From the NCBI RefSeq assembly GCF_006716785.1, contig NZ_VFPQ01000001.1:4650001-4714000 (forward strand): DNA of 64,000 bases. Direction: 5' to 3'. The translations under genes and the position numbers were made by a program. The notes under the pieces were generated by a model. It saw only the letters and a program-made list of their open reading frames with translations, was not told the DNA's origin and searched no databases. This document shows positions 8,466 to 16,902 of this stretch, in pieces (position 1 is the stretch's first letter; each line of letters starts with the position of its first letter). The stretch comes from Thermopolyspora flexuosa. GTDB lineage: Bacteria > Actinomycetota > Actinomycetes > Streptosporangiales > Streptosporangiaceae.

Positions 8466-8683
8466 CGTGCCGGTTCCCTCTCGTGAACTCGACGATCGAC
8501 CAAGGCGACACCCTAACAGAGCGTCTTCCGGCCCGTCCCGTTCACGGGAACCTCCGCCGACCTGGGAATTCCCCCGAACATGCTCGCGCCCGCCAGGATC
8601 TGGCGGGCGGAACCTCCATCACACGGCGACCGGCTCCCGGCGCGGGGCCTGCCGATCGGCGGCCCGGCCGGACCGCGGAACGC

Positions 8684-8848
8684 TCAGCGGGTCTCGCGGT
8701 GGGGCTGGTGCCGCTTGCAGTTCGGGCAGTACTTCCTCAGCTCCAGCCGGTCCGGGTCGTTACGCCGGTTCTTGCGGGTGATGTAGTTGCGGTGCTTGCA
8801 CTCCTGGCAGGCCAGCGTGATCTTCGGCCTAACGTCGGTGGCAGCCAC
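8684..8848 (-). CDS. rpmG: 50S ribosomal protein L33
   Basis: A 54-residue ribosomal protein of the large subunit. It reads [20 protein letters not shown], continues with [20 protein letters not shown], and ends [14 protein letters not shown]. The two CxxC pairs make this the zinc-binding (C+) form rather than the zinc-free paralogue used under zinc starvation. GTG at 8848 is the start; AAAGG upstream is a weak ribosome-binding site. It lies 83 bp downstream of tRNA-Met on the same strand, as usual in actinobacteria. Confidence 0.95.
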   Translation of the reverse strand: MAATDVRPKITLACQECKHRNYITRKNRRNDPDRLELRKYCPNCKRHQPHRETR

Positions 8849-8931
8849 GTGGGGAGTGCCTTTCTGCTTTCGGGACTCTTAGGACAACCCACACCCGATC
8901 GCCCCCTGCCGGGGGAGATCGGGAAGGGTAG

Positions 8932-9005
8932 TAGCGGAGGCCGGACTTGAACCGGCGACACAGCGATTATGAGCCGCTTGCTCTGCCTGACTGAGCTACT
9001 CCGCC
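8932..9005 (-). tRNA. tRNA-Met (CAT)
   Basis: Cloverleaf on the minus strand: acceptor GGCGGAG/CTCCGCT with a G-U first pair, D arm with AGCTCAGTCAGGCAGAGC, anticodon stem AGCGG/TCGCT around CTCATAA giving anticodon CAT, and T arm GCCGGTTCAAGTCCGGC. CCA is not encoded. The 3'-proximal gene is rpmG. Confidence 0.95.
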
Positions 9006-9175
9006 TCGGCCGGTGCACCCACCGGCCAGGTTAGGATACCCGACCTTGAGGGATGCTCCGGCACGGCATCGGGGACCGCCGTTTTGGCGGCCGGGATCCG
9101 CATCCGGACGACAGTCCGGAACCCCCTGGTCACGCCAAAAGGTCCACTCGAATCGCTTCAAGCAGACCCCGGACG

Positions 9176-9251
9176 TGGAGCCCCTTTACGGAATCGAACC
9201 GTAGACCTTCTCCTTACCATGGAGACGCTCTGCCGACTGAGCTAAAGGGGC
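9176..9251 (-). tRNA. tRNA-Thr (GGT)
   Basis: Minus-strand cloverleaf: acceptor GCCCCTT/AAGGGGC, D arm AGCTCAGTCGGCAGAGC, anticodon stem TCTCC/GGAGA around ATGGTAA giving anticodon GGT, T arm TACGGTTCGATTCCGTA, and an encoded CCA at the 3' end (TGG on the plus strand at 9176-9178). The 170 bp between it and tRNA-Met hold no other gene that I can recognise. Confidence 0.95.
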
Positions 9252-9317
9252 CTGTCCTTCGGGCTCGTCGCCCGCGGACACCAGTAACCATACACGGACC
9301 TGGGCCCTGACGCGAAA

Positions 9318-9578
9318 TCAAATGCCCAACTCCCCCGGATCGGCCCTGCGGCACCCCTGCAGACCTCGGGTTTCGGCCGCTTCCGGGATCGCGCGGCGGT
9401 CCGGGCGCAGGGTGATGACCTCGCACAGGTCGGCGAGGTCGACGTGCCGGGCGACCTCCTCCACCGAGTGGCAGTCAGCGACGTGGCGGCCGCGCCGCAG
9501 CACCCGCAGCACCTGCCGCCCGCCCTGCCGGCCCGGCACCACCTCGAGCCCGTCCGGCCCCACCCAGCGCACGTCCAT
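9318..9578 (-). CDS. Conserved-looking small hypothetical protein (86 aa)
   Basis: Unrecognised. ATG at 9578 begins MDVRWVGPDGLEVVPGRQGG. The sequence suggests a few beta strands followed by an alpha-helical region (VEEVARHVDLADLCEVITLR), with no signal peptide or membrane segment. Upstream start codons would extend it through a Pro/Arg-rich run typical of non-coding sequence in this genome. Its 3' end lies 66 bp before the tRNA-Thr gene on the same strand, and it is divergent from the PP2C-like gene. Confidence 0.5.
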   Translation of the reverse strand: MDVRWVGPDGLEVVPGRQGGRQVLRVLRRGRHVADCHSVEEVARHVDLADLCEVITLRPDRRAIPEAAETRGLQGCRRADPGELGI

Positions 9579-9666
9579 ACCGCCACAGACTACGCGTTCG
9601 TCCTCGTCAACCCCAGGGGGCGGTCGGGTCCCGCCGGTCACAGCGGCCACCGGTCTCCCGGCCGAG

Positions 9667-9687
9667 GGGTACGGCCGGGCCGTACCC
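9667..9687. other. Hairpin with GGTACGGCC core
   Basis: GGGTACGGCC-G-GGCCGTACCC is a 10-bp perfect inverted repeat with a single central base, inside the divergent gap between the 86-aa gene and the PP2C-like gene. The core matches the hairpins at 7553 and 10659, but here it precedes genes on both sides, so termination is not the obvious role. Confidence 0.4.
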
Positions 9688-9837
9688 GTTGCCCTCCGGC
9701 GAGGGGGACCCCGGCCGTGCGGGTCAGGGCCGGAAAACCCGGTCATGCCAGGTGCATTTCGTGACGTCGCGGACATCTATCGCATCCGACGGGGAAGCCC
9801 ACAGAACACACGGAGGCGGCCTGCACCGGGAGGACCT

Positions 9838-10650
9838 ATGCACGTGAGCCTGGCGACCAGTGCGGCACCGGGGAGGGACAACGAGGACTTCGTGGCGGCG
9901 ACGGCGGACGCGATCGTCCTGCTCGACGGCACCGGGCCGGCTCCGGGCCAGGGCTCCGGCTGCTCACACGGCGTTCCGTGGTACGTCCGCTCGCTCGGCT
10001 CGGTGCTGCTGAGCGAGCTGTCGCAGCCGTCCTGCCCGCTCCCCCAGATCCTCTCCCGGGCGATCAAGCACGTGACGTCGCTGCACGACTTCACCTGCGA
10101 CCTGTCCCGGCCCGGCACCCCCGGCGCGTCGGTGGTGATGATGCGGCGCACCCGCGACGCGGTGGACTTCCTCGTGCTCGCCGACGCGGTCGTCGTGGTC
10201 GACGTGGGCGCGCCGGAGCCGCTGGTGATCCGGGACGGGCGGCCGGGCCCGGACGGCAACGGCGTGACCCGCCTCTACCGGCCGGAGGGCGGCCCGCCCG
10301 TGGCGGAGCACGCCGCGGCCGGGCGGGGCGGCGCCGGGACGCGCACCCTGGTCGGCCGGGACCGCCGGGTGGCGTGCACCGACCCGCTCGCCGCGGAGCG
10401 GGCGGTGACCGGCTCGGTGCCGCTCGAGCAGGTGACCGCGGTCGCGCTGCTGTCGGACGGGGTGTCGCGGCTGGTCGACCGGTTCGGGTTCGCCTCCTGG
10501 CGGCAGCTGCTCGCGCTGCTCGGCCGGCACGGGGCGTGGGAGGCGATCCGGCAGGTGCGGGCCGCCGAGCAGGCCGACCCCACCGGCGAGCGCTGGCCAC
10601 GCGATGCGGTGCACGACGACGCCTCGGTCGCCTACTGGGAGCCGGAGTGA
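9838..10650 (+). CDS. PP2C-like protein phosphatase domain protein
   Basis: A 270-residue protein with a divergent PP2C fold. Its N-terminus MHVSLATSAAPGRDNEDFVA contains the metal-binding D of the GRDNEDF motif; VVLLDGTGPAP-like text near residue 28 is motif 2; ALLSDGVSRLVDRFG is the later Asp-Gly motif; and the C-terminal AVHDDASVAYWE carries the final DD pair. These are the aspartates that bind Mn/Mg in PP2C serine/threonine phosphatases, so activity is plausible. ATG at 9838 has GGGAGG 4 bp upstream. No kinase partner is adjacent. The target is unknown. Confidence 0.75.
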   Translation: MHVSLATSAAPGRDNEDFVAATADAIVLLDGTGPAPGQGSGCSHGVPWYVRSLGSVLLSELSQPSCPLPQILSRAIKHVTSLHDFTCDLSRPGTPGASVVMMRRTRDAVDFLVLADAVVVVDVGAPEPLVIRDGRPGPDGNGVTRLYRPEGGPPVAEHAAAGRGGAGTRTLVGRDRRVACTDPLAAERAVTGSVPLEQVTAVALLSDGVSRLVDRFGFASWRQLLALLGRHGAWEAIRQVRAAEQADPTGERWPRDAVHDDASVAYWEPE

Positions 10651-10658
10651 CCTGAGGG

Positions 10659-10688
10659 CCCGCGGGTACGGCCGGCCGTACCCGCGGG
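10659..10688. terminator. Bidirectional terminator palindrome
   Basis: A perfect 30-bp palindrome: the left arm CCCGCGGGTACGGCC is followed directly by its complement. It fills most of the 45-bp gap between the convergent PP2C-like and SnoaL-like genes. Confidence 0.65.
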
Positions 10689-10695
10689 GCGGCGG

Positions 10696-11145
10696 TCAGG
10701 AGCGCAGCTCGTCGCCCCAGCCGCTCTGCACCATGGTCTGGAACCGCCACCGGCCGTCGTTCCTGACCAGCAGGTCGGCGTAGCGGGTGCGGGCGCTGCC
10801 GCCCTCCCAGGTGACCACGGCCTCGGTGAACACGACGACGAGGGCGGCGGAGAGGAAGTGCGGGGTGCGGGTGGACTCGATGCGCACGTCCCCGCCCTCG
10901 CCGATGACGTGCCGCATCGTCGCGACGTACCGCTCGCGCGACCACTGGGCCGCCGCCGCGTTGCCCGCCGCGTCGTCGCTGACCACGTTGAGCGGGAAGA
11001 CGGCCATGTCGGCGAGCCGCTCGATGTCCTTGCGCGCCGCGCAGGCGTCGTACTCGCGGAACCACGCCTCGACGCTCGCGACGTCCTCCGCGGTGGGGGT
11101 GTACGGCCCGGCCTCGACCACTGGATCCACTGGAACTCCATACAC
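10696..11145 (-). CDS. SnoaL/NTF2-like domain protein
   Basis: A 149-residue cytosolic protein with the NTF2-like cone fold pattern: N-terminal helices (AEDVASVEAWFREYDACAAR), a central segment (MAVFPLNVVSDDAAGNAAAA) and C-terminal beta strands ending WRFQTMVQSGWGDELRS. Members include polyketide cyclases, isomerases and small-molecule-binding proteins, so no reaction can be assigned. The start is GTG at 11145 and falls inside an inverted repeat, suggesting repression at the initiation site. It is separated from NhaA by 112 bp. Confidence 0.7.
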   Translation of the reverse strand: MYGVPVDPVVEAGPYTPTAEDVASVEAWFREYDACAARKDIERLADMAVFPLNVVSDDAAGNAAAAQWSRERYVATMRHVIGEGGDVRIESTRTPHFLSAALVVVFTEAVVTWEGGSARTRYADLLVRNDGRWRFQTMVQSGWGDELRS

Positions 11146-11171
11146 TGTATGTTCTTACGGCGTATGGAGTT
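11134..11171. promoter_or_regulatory. Long inverted repeat over the SnoaL-like start
   Basis: AACTCCATAC (11134-11143) and GTATGGAGTT (11162-11171) are perfect complements separated by 18 bp, and a further TACACTGTA-like symmetry sits between them. The repeat overlaps the GTG start of the SnoaL-like gene. It looks like a dimeric repressor site of the TetR/GntR kind, with no assigned regulator. Confidence 0.45.
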
Positions 11172-11257
11172 TATCCTCAGGGCGCGCCGGGTGCGCGCCG
11201 TGCGTGGGCTCCGGCCGCCTGCCGTACCCGCCGGGTCGTGGGTTATCGCGTCGCCGC

Positions 11258-13144
11258 TCAGGCCCGGCGTGACTCCTCGGGGTCGGCCAGGAGGGCCCGG
11301 GTGAGGCTCTCCGCGTCGTAGGGGCCGATATGGCGGCGGCCGTTGACGAAGAACGTGGGGGTGCCGCGGGCGCCGCTCGCCTCGGCGTCGGCGACGTCCG
11401 CGCGGATCCGCGCGGCCACCCGCTCGGAGGCGAGGTCGCGCAGGAACCGCTCCACGTCGAGCCCGATCGCCGCCGCGTACCCGGCGAGGTCCTCGTACTC
11501 GAGCTGGTCCTGGTTCCGGAAGAGCAGGTCGTGCATCTCCCAGAACCGCCCCTGCAGGTCGGCGGCGACCGCCGCCCGGGCGGCGAGCTCGGCGTGCGGG
11601 TGCACGTCGGTCAGCGGCAGGTGCCGGAACACGTACCGCAGGTCGTCGCCGAACCGCTCCCGCAGCTCGTCGGCGACGCCGGTGGTGCGGGCACAGAACG
11701 GGCACTCGAAGTCGGCGAACTCCACCAGCGTGTACCTGGCGTCGACCGGCCCGCGGATGTGGTCGAAGCCCACCTCGACCGGCCGGTTGAGCACCCGGGG
11801 CAGGTCCGCGTCCACCTGCCCGCGGAACCGGGCGAACGCCCAGAACAGCAGCCACCCCAGCGCCGTGGCGAGCACCGCCGCGAGCAGCACCCCGACGACC
11901 ACCTCGTCGTGCAGGACCGGGTGGTCGTCGAAGGCGAGGTGGGCGATGAGCAGCGCCACGGTGAAGCCGATCCCGGACAGCGCGGCGCCGCCGAGCACGT
12001 GCCCGTTGCCGACCCCCTGGGGCAGGCCGCCGAGCCCGAGCCGGCAGCCGAGCAGCGCGCCGCCGCCCACCCCGACGAGCTTGCCGGCCACGAGGGCGAC
12101 GGTGACGCCCCAGGTGACCGGCGAGGTGAGCGCCTCGCCCAGCACCCCGCCGCGCAGGTCGACGCCGGCGTTGACGAGCGCGAACAGCGGCACCACGAGG
12201 TAGCTCACCCACGGGTGCAGCATGACCTGCAGCCGCTCGTTCACCGAGAGCGCGCGGTCCACCTCCAGCCGCGCCGACCGCCCCACGTGCGGAAGCGGCG
12301 ACTGCCGGAACGCCTGGAAGGTCCGCGCCGCGTTCTCCACCGCCTCCCGCTCCGGCTGGCGCGCCTCGATCAGCAGGCCGCCGAGCATGCCCGCGATCGC
12401 CCCGTGCAGCCCGGCCGCGTACGTCGCCAGCCACAGCGCGATCCCGAGGACCGTGTACGGCGCGGCCCGCCACACCCGCAGGTGGCTCAGCAGCGCCATC
12501 GCCCCGCACAGCACGGCCATGGCGGCGAGCGGCAGCGGCCGGATGCCGTCGGAGTAGACCAGCCCGATCACGCTCACCGCGACGATGTCGTCGATCACGG
12601 TGAAGACCAGCAGGAAGTTGCGCAGCTGGGTGGAGAACCGCGGGCCGACCAGCGCGAGCGCGCCGAGCATGAACGCGGTGTCCGTGCCGATCACCACGCC
12701 CCAGCCGCGCACGGCCTCCCCGCCCGGGGCGATCGCCAGGTAGAGCAGCGCGGGCACGACGATCCCGCCGAGCGCGGCCACGATCGGGATCACGGCCCGG
12801 CGCGGGTCCCGCAGCTCACCGACGGAGAACTCGCGGCGCACCTCGAGCCCGACGACGAAGAAGAACATCGCCATCAGGCCGTCGTTCACCCAGTGCTCGA
12901 GGTCCATCTCGAGCCGCTCGCCCGCGATCGACACGGAGGCATCGGTCGCCCACAGCGCCTCCTGCAGCCCGGACCACGGCGAGTTCGCCCACACCACCGC
13001 GAGCACCGTGGCCCCCAGCAGCAGCCCCGCGCTCCCCGCCTCGGTCGCCAGGAACCGCCGCACCGGCTCGGCGAGCTGCCCCAGCCATGCGGCCTTCCCC
13101 GCCTGCGTCTGCCCGGCCGTACCCCCGCCCGTCCGTTGTCGCAC
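11258..13144 (-). CDS. nhaA: Na+/H+ antiporter NhaA fused to a DsbA-like thioredoxin domain
   Basis: A 628-residue fusion. Residues about 20-420 are the NhaA antiporter, with about twelve membrane helices and the paired transport aspartates in [20 protein letters not shown]; it exchanges Na+ or Li+ for H+ at the plasma membrane. From about residue 440 a DsbA/thioredoxin domain follows: [20 protein letters not shown] has the CPFC active site and [20 protein letters not shown] the cis-Pro loop. NhaA-DsbA fusions are known in actinobacteria; the thioredoxin part probably acts on the side reached by the C-terminus. The start codon (GTG at 13144) gives a short Gln/Gly-rich cytosolic lead. It is a lone gene with non-coding flanks. 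Confidence 0.92.
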   Translation of the reverse strand: MRQRTGGGTAGQTQAGKAAWLGQLAEPVRRFLATEAGSAGLLLGATVLAVVWANSPWSGLQEALWATDASVSIAGERLEMDLEHWVNDGLMAMFFFVVGLEVRREFSVGELRDPRRAVIPIVAALGGIVVPALLYLAIAPGGEAVRGWGVVIGTDTAFMLGALALVGPRFSTQLRNFLLVFTVIDDIVAVSVIGLVYSDGIRPLPLAAMAVLCGAMALLSHLRVWRAAPYTVLGIALWLATYAAGLHGAIAGMLGGLLIEARQPEREAVENAARTFQAFRQSPLPHVGRSARLEVDRALSVNERLQVMLHPWVSYLVVPLFALVNAGVDLRGGVLGEALTSPVTWGVTVALVAGKLVGVGGGALLGCRLGLGGLPQGVGNGHVLGGAALSGIGFTVALLIAHLAFDDHPVLHDEVVVGVLLAAVLATALGWLLFWAFARFRGQVDADLPRVLNRPVEVGFDHIRGPVDARYTLVEFADFECPFCARTTGVADELRERFGDDLRYVFRHLPLTDVHPHAELAARAAVAADLQGRFWEMHDLLFRNQDQLEYEDLAGYAAAIGLDVERFLRDLASERVAARIRADVADAEASGARGTPTFFVNGRRHIGPYDAESLTRALLADPEESRRA

Positions 13145-13377
13145 CGTGTGCCCCCGTGTAGGAAGAAGCGCCCCCAGGCTTCGAGCCTATGGCGGGCGCG
13201 GCCGCATGCGGCCATTCCGCCCCGTGGCGCATCCGCGCACCCCGGCCGAGCCGCCGCGCCGAAAACCGTGTTTCCCGGCCTGACATGCCGAAAGGCCCCG
13301 GCCGCACCGCGGCGGCCGAGACCCTCGTCGTCGGGGCCGGAATCCGCGTCCCGCTGTGGGCGTGGCGGACGCGCGGG

Positions 13378-13962
13378 TCACCACGGGGCCGGAGCGTCCT
13401 TCTCGGCGACCTCGCGGGCCTTCCGATACGTCTGGTCGAGCCAGGACAGGTACCAGTCGGCGAACTCGCCCTCGCGGGTGACGCCACCGTCGCTGCCGCG
13501 GTCGTCGAACCAGACCTCGCCGGTGAGCTCGCCGGTGACGACCAGGCGGTGGTAGGCCCCGCAGCCGAAATGGCCGAGGATCAGCGAGCCGGTGATCCAG
13601 CGGGCCTCTTCGTAGTCCTCGGGCTGTTCCTCGAACTGGGGGTTCCAGTTCGTCGTGTGCGGGAACGGCGTGGCGTAAAAGCCCGGCATTCCCTCGTGCC
13701 ACTTCTCATCCTCGCGGAGCGCCTCGGCGAGGTCGAACAGGCCGTAGTGCGGCCCGGCACCGCCGTTTCCGACGGTCGTGAGAAACGTGCGGTAGGCGGC
13801 GGGAAGTTCGACACCCATGCGTTTCTCGAACGCCAGGATCTCCTGCGTGGAAAGCGGCGGCTTCAGGCGGTGGCGATGTTTGCACGCGCCGAACAGCCGG
13901 AATTCCGGATCCAGCCGCCGGATCTCGGCGATCCGGCCATGGATGAAATCCACGTCCCACAC
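13378..13962 (-). CDS. SMI1/KNR4 (SUKH) family protein
   Basis: A 194-residue soluble protein with the SUKH pattern: RRLDPEFRLFG, then PPLSTQEILAFEKRMGVELP followed by AAYRTFLTTVGNGGAGPHYG, and FDLAEALREDE. The middle shows GSLILGHFGCGAYHRLVVTG and EVWFDDRGSDGG. Many SUKH proteins are immunity proteins against contact-dependent or secreted toxins; others have housekeeping roles. No toxin gene is next to it, so an orphan immunity role is only a guess. The start is GTG at 13962. The 233 bp toward NhaA contain no gene. Confidence 0.8.
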   Translation of the reverse strand: MWDVDFIHGRIAEIRRLDPEFRLFGACKHRHRLKPPLSTQEILAFEKRMGVELPAAYRTFLTTVGNGGAGPHYGLFDLAEALREDEKWHEGMPGFYATPFPHTTNWNPQFEEQPEDYEEARWITGSLILGHFGCGAYHRLVVTGELTGEVWFDDRGSDGGVTREGEFADWYLSWLDQTYRKAREVAEKDAPAPW

Positions 13963-14542
13963 GGTCGTACTCCAGAGATGAACGACGGCAGGTCGACCGG
14001 CGGCATCGGGCCCGGGCCCGGCGTGGTCCGCGCCGACGGAGCTTGCTCTTGGTCACCACGCCCGCCCTACCGGCGCGGGGCCGGACCGTGCCGCGTTGCC
14101 GCCGCGGCACCTTAGCGAGGATTCCGGTTCATCGCCCGATATTTTTCGCCGGCCACGTTCCTGGATCGGCCCTCCGGCCGGCGAAGACGTCGCCGTACGG
14201 TTCGATGGCGGATCAGGTCGGAGCGATCGGATCGCGGCGATATCCGTCGCACGGTTTTCTCGTCCCGGCGGATCGGAACACGCGCCGTTTCCCGCCGGTG
14301 GCGCACGAACGGGGTCGGACCGCCCGTCCGGGCCACCGCCGCCGGATACCGCGGGCTCGTCGCGGATTCCACCGGCGCCGCCCGCATCGGGACCGCGATC
14401 CGGATCGGCCGTGCCGTACCTCGATGACGGCTGCAAAGCTTGGGAAAAGGAGAGTGTGGACGTCGGCGATGGCCTTGGCGGCCGCCGTTGTGAAGGTGGG
14501 TCTCCGCCCGGCCCTGCGCCACCCCGGCCGAATGGAGAGGAC
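13963..14542. other. 580-bp gap without a convincing gene
   Basis: Open frames here are short or Arg/Pro-rich on both strands and carry no ribosome-binding site. The central part (CGATATTTTTCGCCGG near 14130) is a little richer in A+T. It should hold the divergent promoters for the SMI1/KNR4 gene and for the ArsM-like fusion gene, but I see no clear promoter pair or operator. Confidence 0.4.
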
Positions 14543-15790
14543 ATGACCGAGAGCGAGGCAATGACCAGAGCGGACATCGTCGCCCGCTTCGACCGGATGG
14601 CCAGAGTCGCCCAGGAGGGGCGGCGGATCCTCGACTCCCGGCCGGACGGGGCCGTCGACGAGGGCTTCGGCACGTCCGGGTACCGGGACACCAGCGGGCT
14701 GCCCGACGGGGCCCTCCGGGCGAGCCTGGGGTGCGGCGATCCGGTCGGCGTGGCCGAGCCCCGGCCCGGGGAGACCGTCCTCGACCTGGGGTGCGGCGGC
14801 GGGCTCGACGTGCTGCTGGCGGCGCGCCGGGTCGGGCCGGCCGGGAAGGTGTACGGCCTCGACGCCTCGGCCGAGATGCTCGAGCTGGCCAAGGCCAACG
14901 CCGCCGAGGCGGGGGTGGGCAACGTCGAGTTCCTGCACGCCGCGATCGAGGACGTCCCGCTCCCCGACGCCGCCGTGGACGTCATCGTCTCCAACTACGT
15001 GATCAACCTGTCCGCCGACAAGCCCCGCGTACTCGACGAGGCGTTCCGCGTGCTCAGGCCCGGCGGCAGGCTCGTGATCGCCGACGTGATCGCCGAGGAC
15101 GGACTCGACCCGGACCGGCGCGCCGAGGCCGAGCGGCTCGTCGGCTGCGCGCTCGGCACGCTCACCGAGGCCGACTACCGCGACCTGCTCGCCCGGGCCG
15201 GATTCAGCACGTACACGGTCACGCGCCAACGCGCCGTGGTCGGCGGCCTCCATGCCGCGATCACCCAGGCGCACAGGCCCGACGCCCCGCCCGGAATCCT
15301 CATCCGGCCTATGCGGGCGGCCGACGCCGAGCAGGTCCTCGCCATCTACCAGGCCGGGCTCGACGGCGGCAACGCGAGCTTCGAGACCACGGCCCCGGCG
15401 TGGGATGCCTTCGACGCCGGCAAGCTGCCGCTCCACCGGTACGTGGCCGTCGACGCCGCCAGCGGCCAGGTCGTCGGCTGGATCGCGGTCAGCCCGGTCT
15501 CCGGCCGATGCGTGTACGCCGGGGTGGTGGAGAACTCGGTGTACGTCCACCCCGACCACGGTGGCCGCGGCATCGGCCTGGCGCTGCTGAACGCCCTGAT
15601 CGAGTCCACCGAGTCCGCCGGCATCTGGACCATCCAGTCGGGCGTCTTCCCGGAGAACACCGCCAGCCTGCGCCTCCACGAGAAGGCGGGCTTCCGCGTC
15701 GTCGGCGTCCGCCACCGCCTCGGCCGCCACCACGGCCGCTGGCGCGACGTCGTCCTCATCGAACGCCGCAGCCCTGTCGTCGGCCGGTAA
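14543..15790 (+). CDS. ArsM-like methyltransferase fused to ArsN1/PAT-like N-acetyltransferase
   Basis: A 415-residue two-domain protein. Residues about 55-250 are a class I SAM methyltransferase resembling arsenite methyltransferase ArsM: SLGCGDPVGVAEPRPGETVL, DLGCGGGLDVLLAARRVGPA, and SNYVINLSADKPRVLDEAFR. ArsM cysteines at C64 and C202 are present, but the one in SNCVINL is Tyr152 here. Residues about 260-410 are a GNAT domain of the phosphinothricin/arsinothricin acetyltransferase type: YVHPDHGGRGIGLALLNALI, WTIQSGVFPENTASLRLHEK and RLGRHHGRWRDVVLIERRS. ATG at 14543 has GGAGAGG just upstream. No arsR, arsC or arsenite pump is nearby. It could methylate or acetylate an organoarsenical or a phosphinothricin-like antimetabolite. 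Confidence 0.82.
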   Translation: MTESEAMTRADIVARFDRMARVAQEGRRILDSRPDGAVDEGFGTSGYRDTSGLPDGALRASLGCGDPVGVAEPRPGETVLDLGCGGGLDVLLAARRVGPAGKVYGLDASAEMLELAKANAAEAGVGNVEFLHAAIEDVPLPDAAVDVIVSNYVINLSADKPRVLDEAFRVLRPGGRLVIADVIAEDGLDPDRRAEAERLVGCALGTLTEADYRDLLARAGFSTYTVTRQRAVVGGLHAAITQAHRPDAPPGILIRPMRAADAEQVLAIYQAGLDGGNASFETTAPAWDAFDAGKLPLHRYVAVDAASGQVVGWIAVSPVSGRCVYAGVVENSVYVHPDHGGRGIGLALLNALIESTESAGIWTIQSGVFPENTASLRLHEKAGFRVVGVRHRLGRHHGRWRDVVLIERRSPVVGR

Positions 15791-16141
15791 ACCCTGGTCC
15801 CGCCCGCACCAGGCCCGGAAACACCGCCGGGCGGGCGCCTGAGGGCTCTCCGGGTGATCTCCCTCCCTTGATCCGGCCTGCGGCGGTCGAGTGAGGCGGA
15901 GGCGCACCCGACGTCCCTGGACGCCCGGCGGACCGGTTCTCTTGGCTCGGGGTCCCCCATTGGGTGAGCGAAGGCACCGACCGCTCGGCGTACGCGCGAA
16001 GGTGGCACCGGGTCGCCGTCGCACCCATGGATGGGGTGGACGGGGCGGTCACGGGGTACGACCCGCGTCCGGGCCGGCGGCCTCGTCTGGTCGCGGGTCA
16101 CCTCCTACCGGTGACGGCGAGAGGCACGTGGAAAACGATTA
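15791..16141. other. Gap between the ArsM-like gene and tRNA-Tyr terminator
   Basis: No convincing gene. A possible terminator CCTGGT...ACCAGG (15793-15813) follows the stop of the ArsM-like gene directly. The rest is GC-rich with only low-complexity open frames. Confidence 0.35.
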
Positions 16142-16177
16142 AGGCCCCTGACCTGCATTTCCGCTGGTCAGGGGCCT
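16142..16177 (-). terminator. Terminator of the tRNA-Tyr transcript
   Basis: AGGCCCCTGACC (16142-16153) and GGTCAGGGGCCT (16166-16177) form a perfect 12-bp stem with a 12-nt loop. On the minus strand it follows the tRNA by 5 bp and leads into TTAATCGTTTTCC, a U-rich tail, so it looks like a proper intrinsic terminator. Confidence 0.75.
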
Positions 16178-16182
16178 CCTGC

Positions 16183-16267
16183 TGGTGGCAGGTCCAGGAT
16201 TTGAACCTGGGTAGGCTGAGCCGACGGTTTTACAGACCGCTCCCTTTGGCCACTCGGGCAACCTGCC
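16183..16267 (-). tRNA. tRNA-Tyr (GTA)
   Basis: Minus-strand class II tRNA: acceptor GGCAGGT/ACCTGCC, anticodon stem CGGT/ACCG around a loop with GTA, a long variable arm (CGTCGGCTCAGCCTAC region), T arm CCAGGTTCAAATCCTGG, discriminator A and an encoded CCA. It is divergent from yajQ. Confidence 0.95.
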
Positions 16268-16413
16268 TGGTCAGTCCCGCTCGTCGCGGTGACACGTAGA
16301 AGGATAGCGGACTTCCGGGGTGTTCGTGACACGGGTTTGCGGGAGCGGTGATCTGTCTCCGCGGGGGTGGGTGTCGGTAGGGTCGGGGAGGAAAGGGAGG
16401 ACACTCAGCACCG

Positions 16414-16902
16414 ATGGCCGATTCGAGTTTCGACATCGTCAGCAAGATCGACCGGCAGGAGGTCGACAACGCGCTGAACCAGACGGCTAAGGAGATCGGG
16501 CACCGGTTCGACTTCAAGGGGACCGGGGCCAGCATCGCCTGGTCGGGCAAGGACATCGAGATCAGGGCCAACACCGAGGAGCGGGCGAAGGCCGTGCTCG
16601 ATGTCTTCAAGGAGAAGATCATCAGGCGCGGTCAGTCGCTGAAGATCCTCGACGCCGGCGAGCCCAAGCCGTCGGGCAAGGAGTACCGGCTCCCGGTGTC
16701 CCTCAAGGAGGGCATCGACCAGGAGCACGCCAAGAAGATCGCCAAGATGATCCGCGACGAGGGGCCCAAGGGCGTGAAGGCGCAGATCATGGGCGACGAG
16801 CTGCGGGTCAGCTCGAAGAAGAAGGACGACCTGCAGGCGGTCATCGCCATGCTGAAGAGCAAGGACCTCGACATCGCGCTGCAGTTCGTGAACTACCGCT
16901 GA
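16414..16902 (+). CDS. yajQ: YajQ-family cyclic-di-GMP-binding protein
   Basis: A 162-residue cytosolic nucleotide-binding protein, full length for the family. It has the N-terminal signature [39 protein letters not shown], and the C-terminal [19 protein letters not shown]-like segment (here [20 protein letters not shown]). YajQ proteins bind cyclic di-GMP in some bacteria and other nucleotides in others; the actinobacterial role is unsettled. ATG at 16414 follows AGGGAGGACACTC. Proximity to tRNA-Tyr is the usual actinobacterial arrangement. Confidence 0.95.
   Translation: MADSSFDIVSKIDRQEVDNALNQTAKEIGHRFDFKGTGASIAWSGKDIEIRANTEERAKAVLDVFKEKIIRRGQSLKILDAGEPKPSGKEYRLPVSLKEGIDQEHAKKIAKMIRDEGPKGVKAQIMGDELRVSSKKKDDLQAVIAMLKSKDLDIALQFVNYR

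Noticed and set aside
16142-16267. tRNA-Tyr with adjacent inverted repeat as an integration (att) site
   Set aside because: No integrase, no second tRNA end fragment and no foreign gene block on either side; the repeat is a normal terminator.
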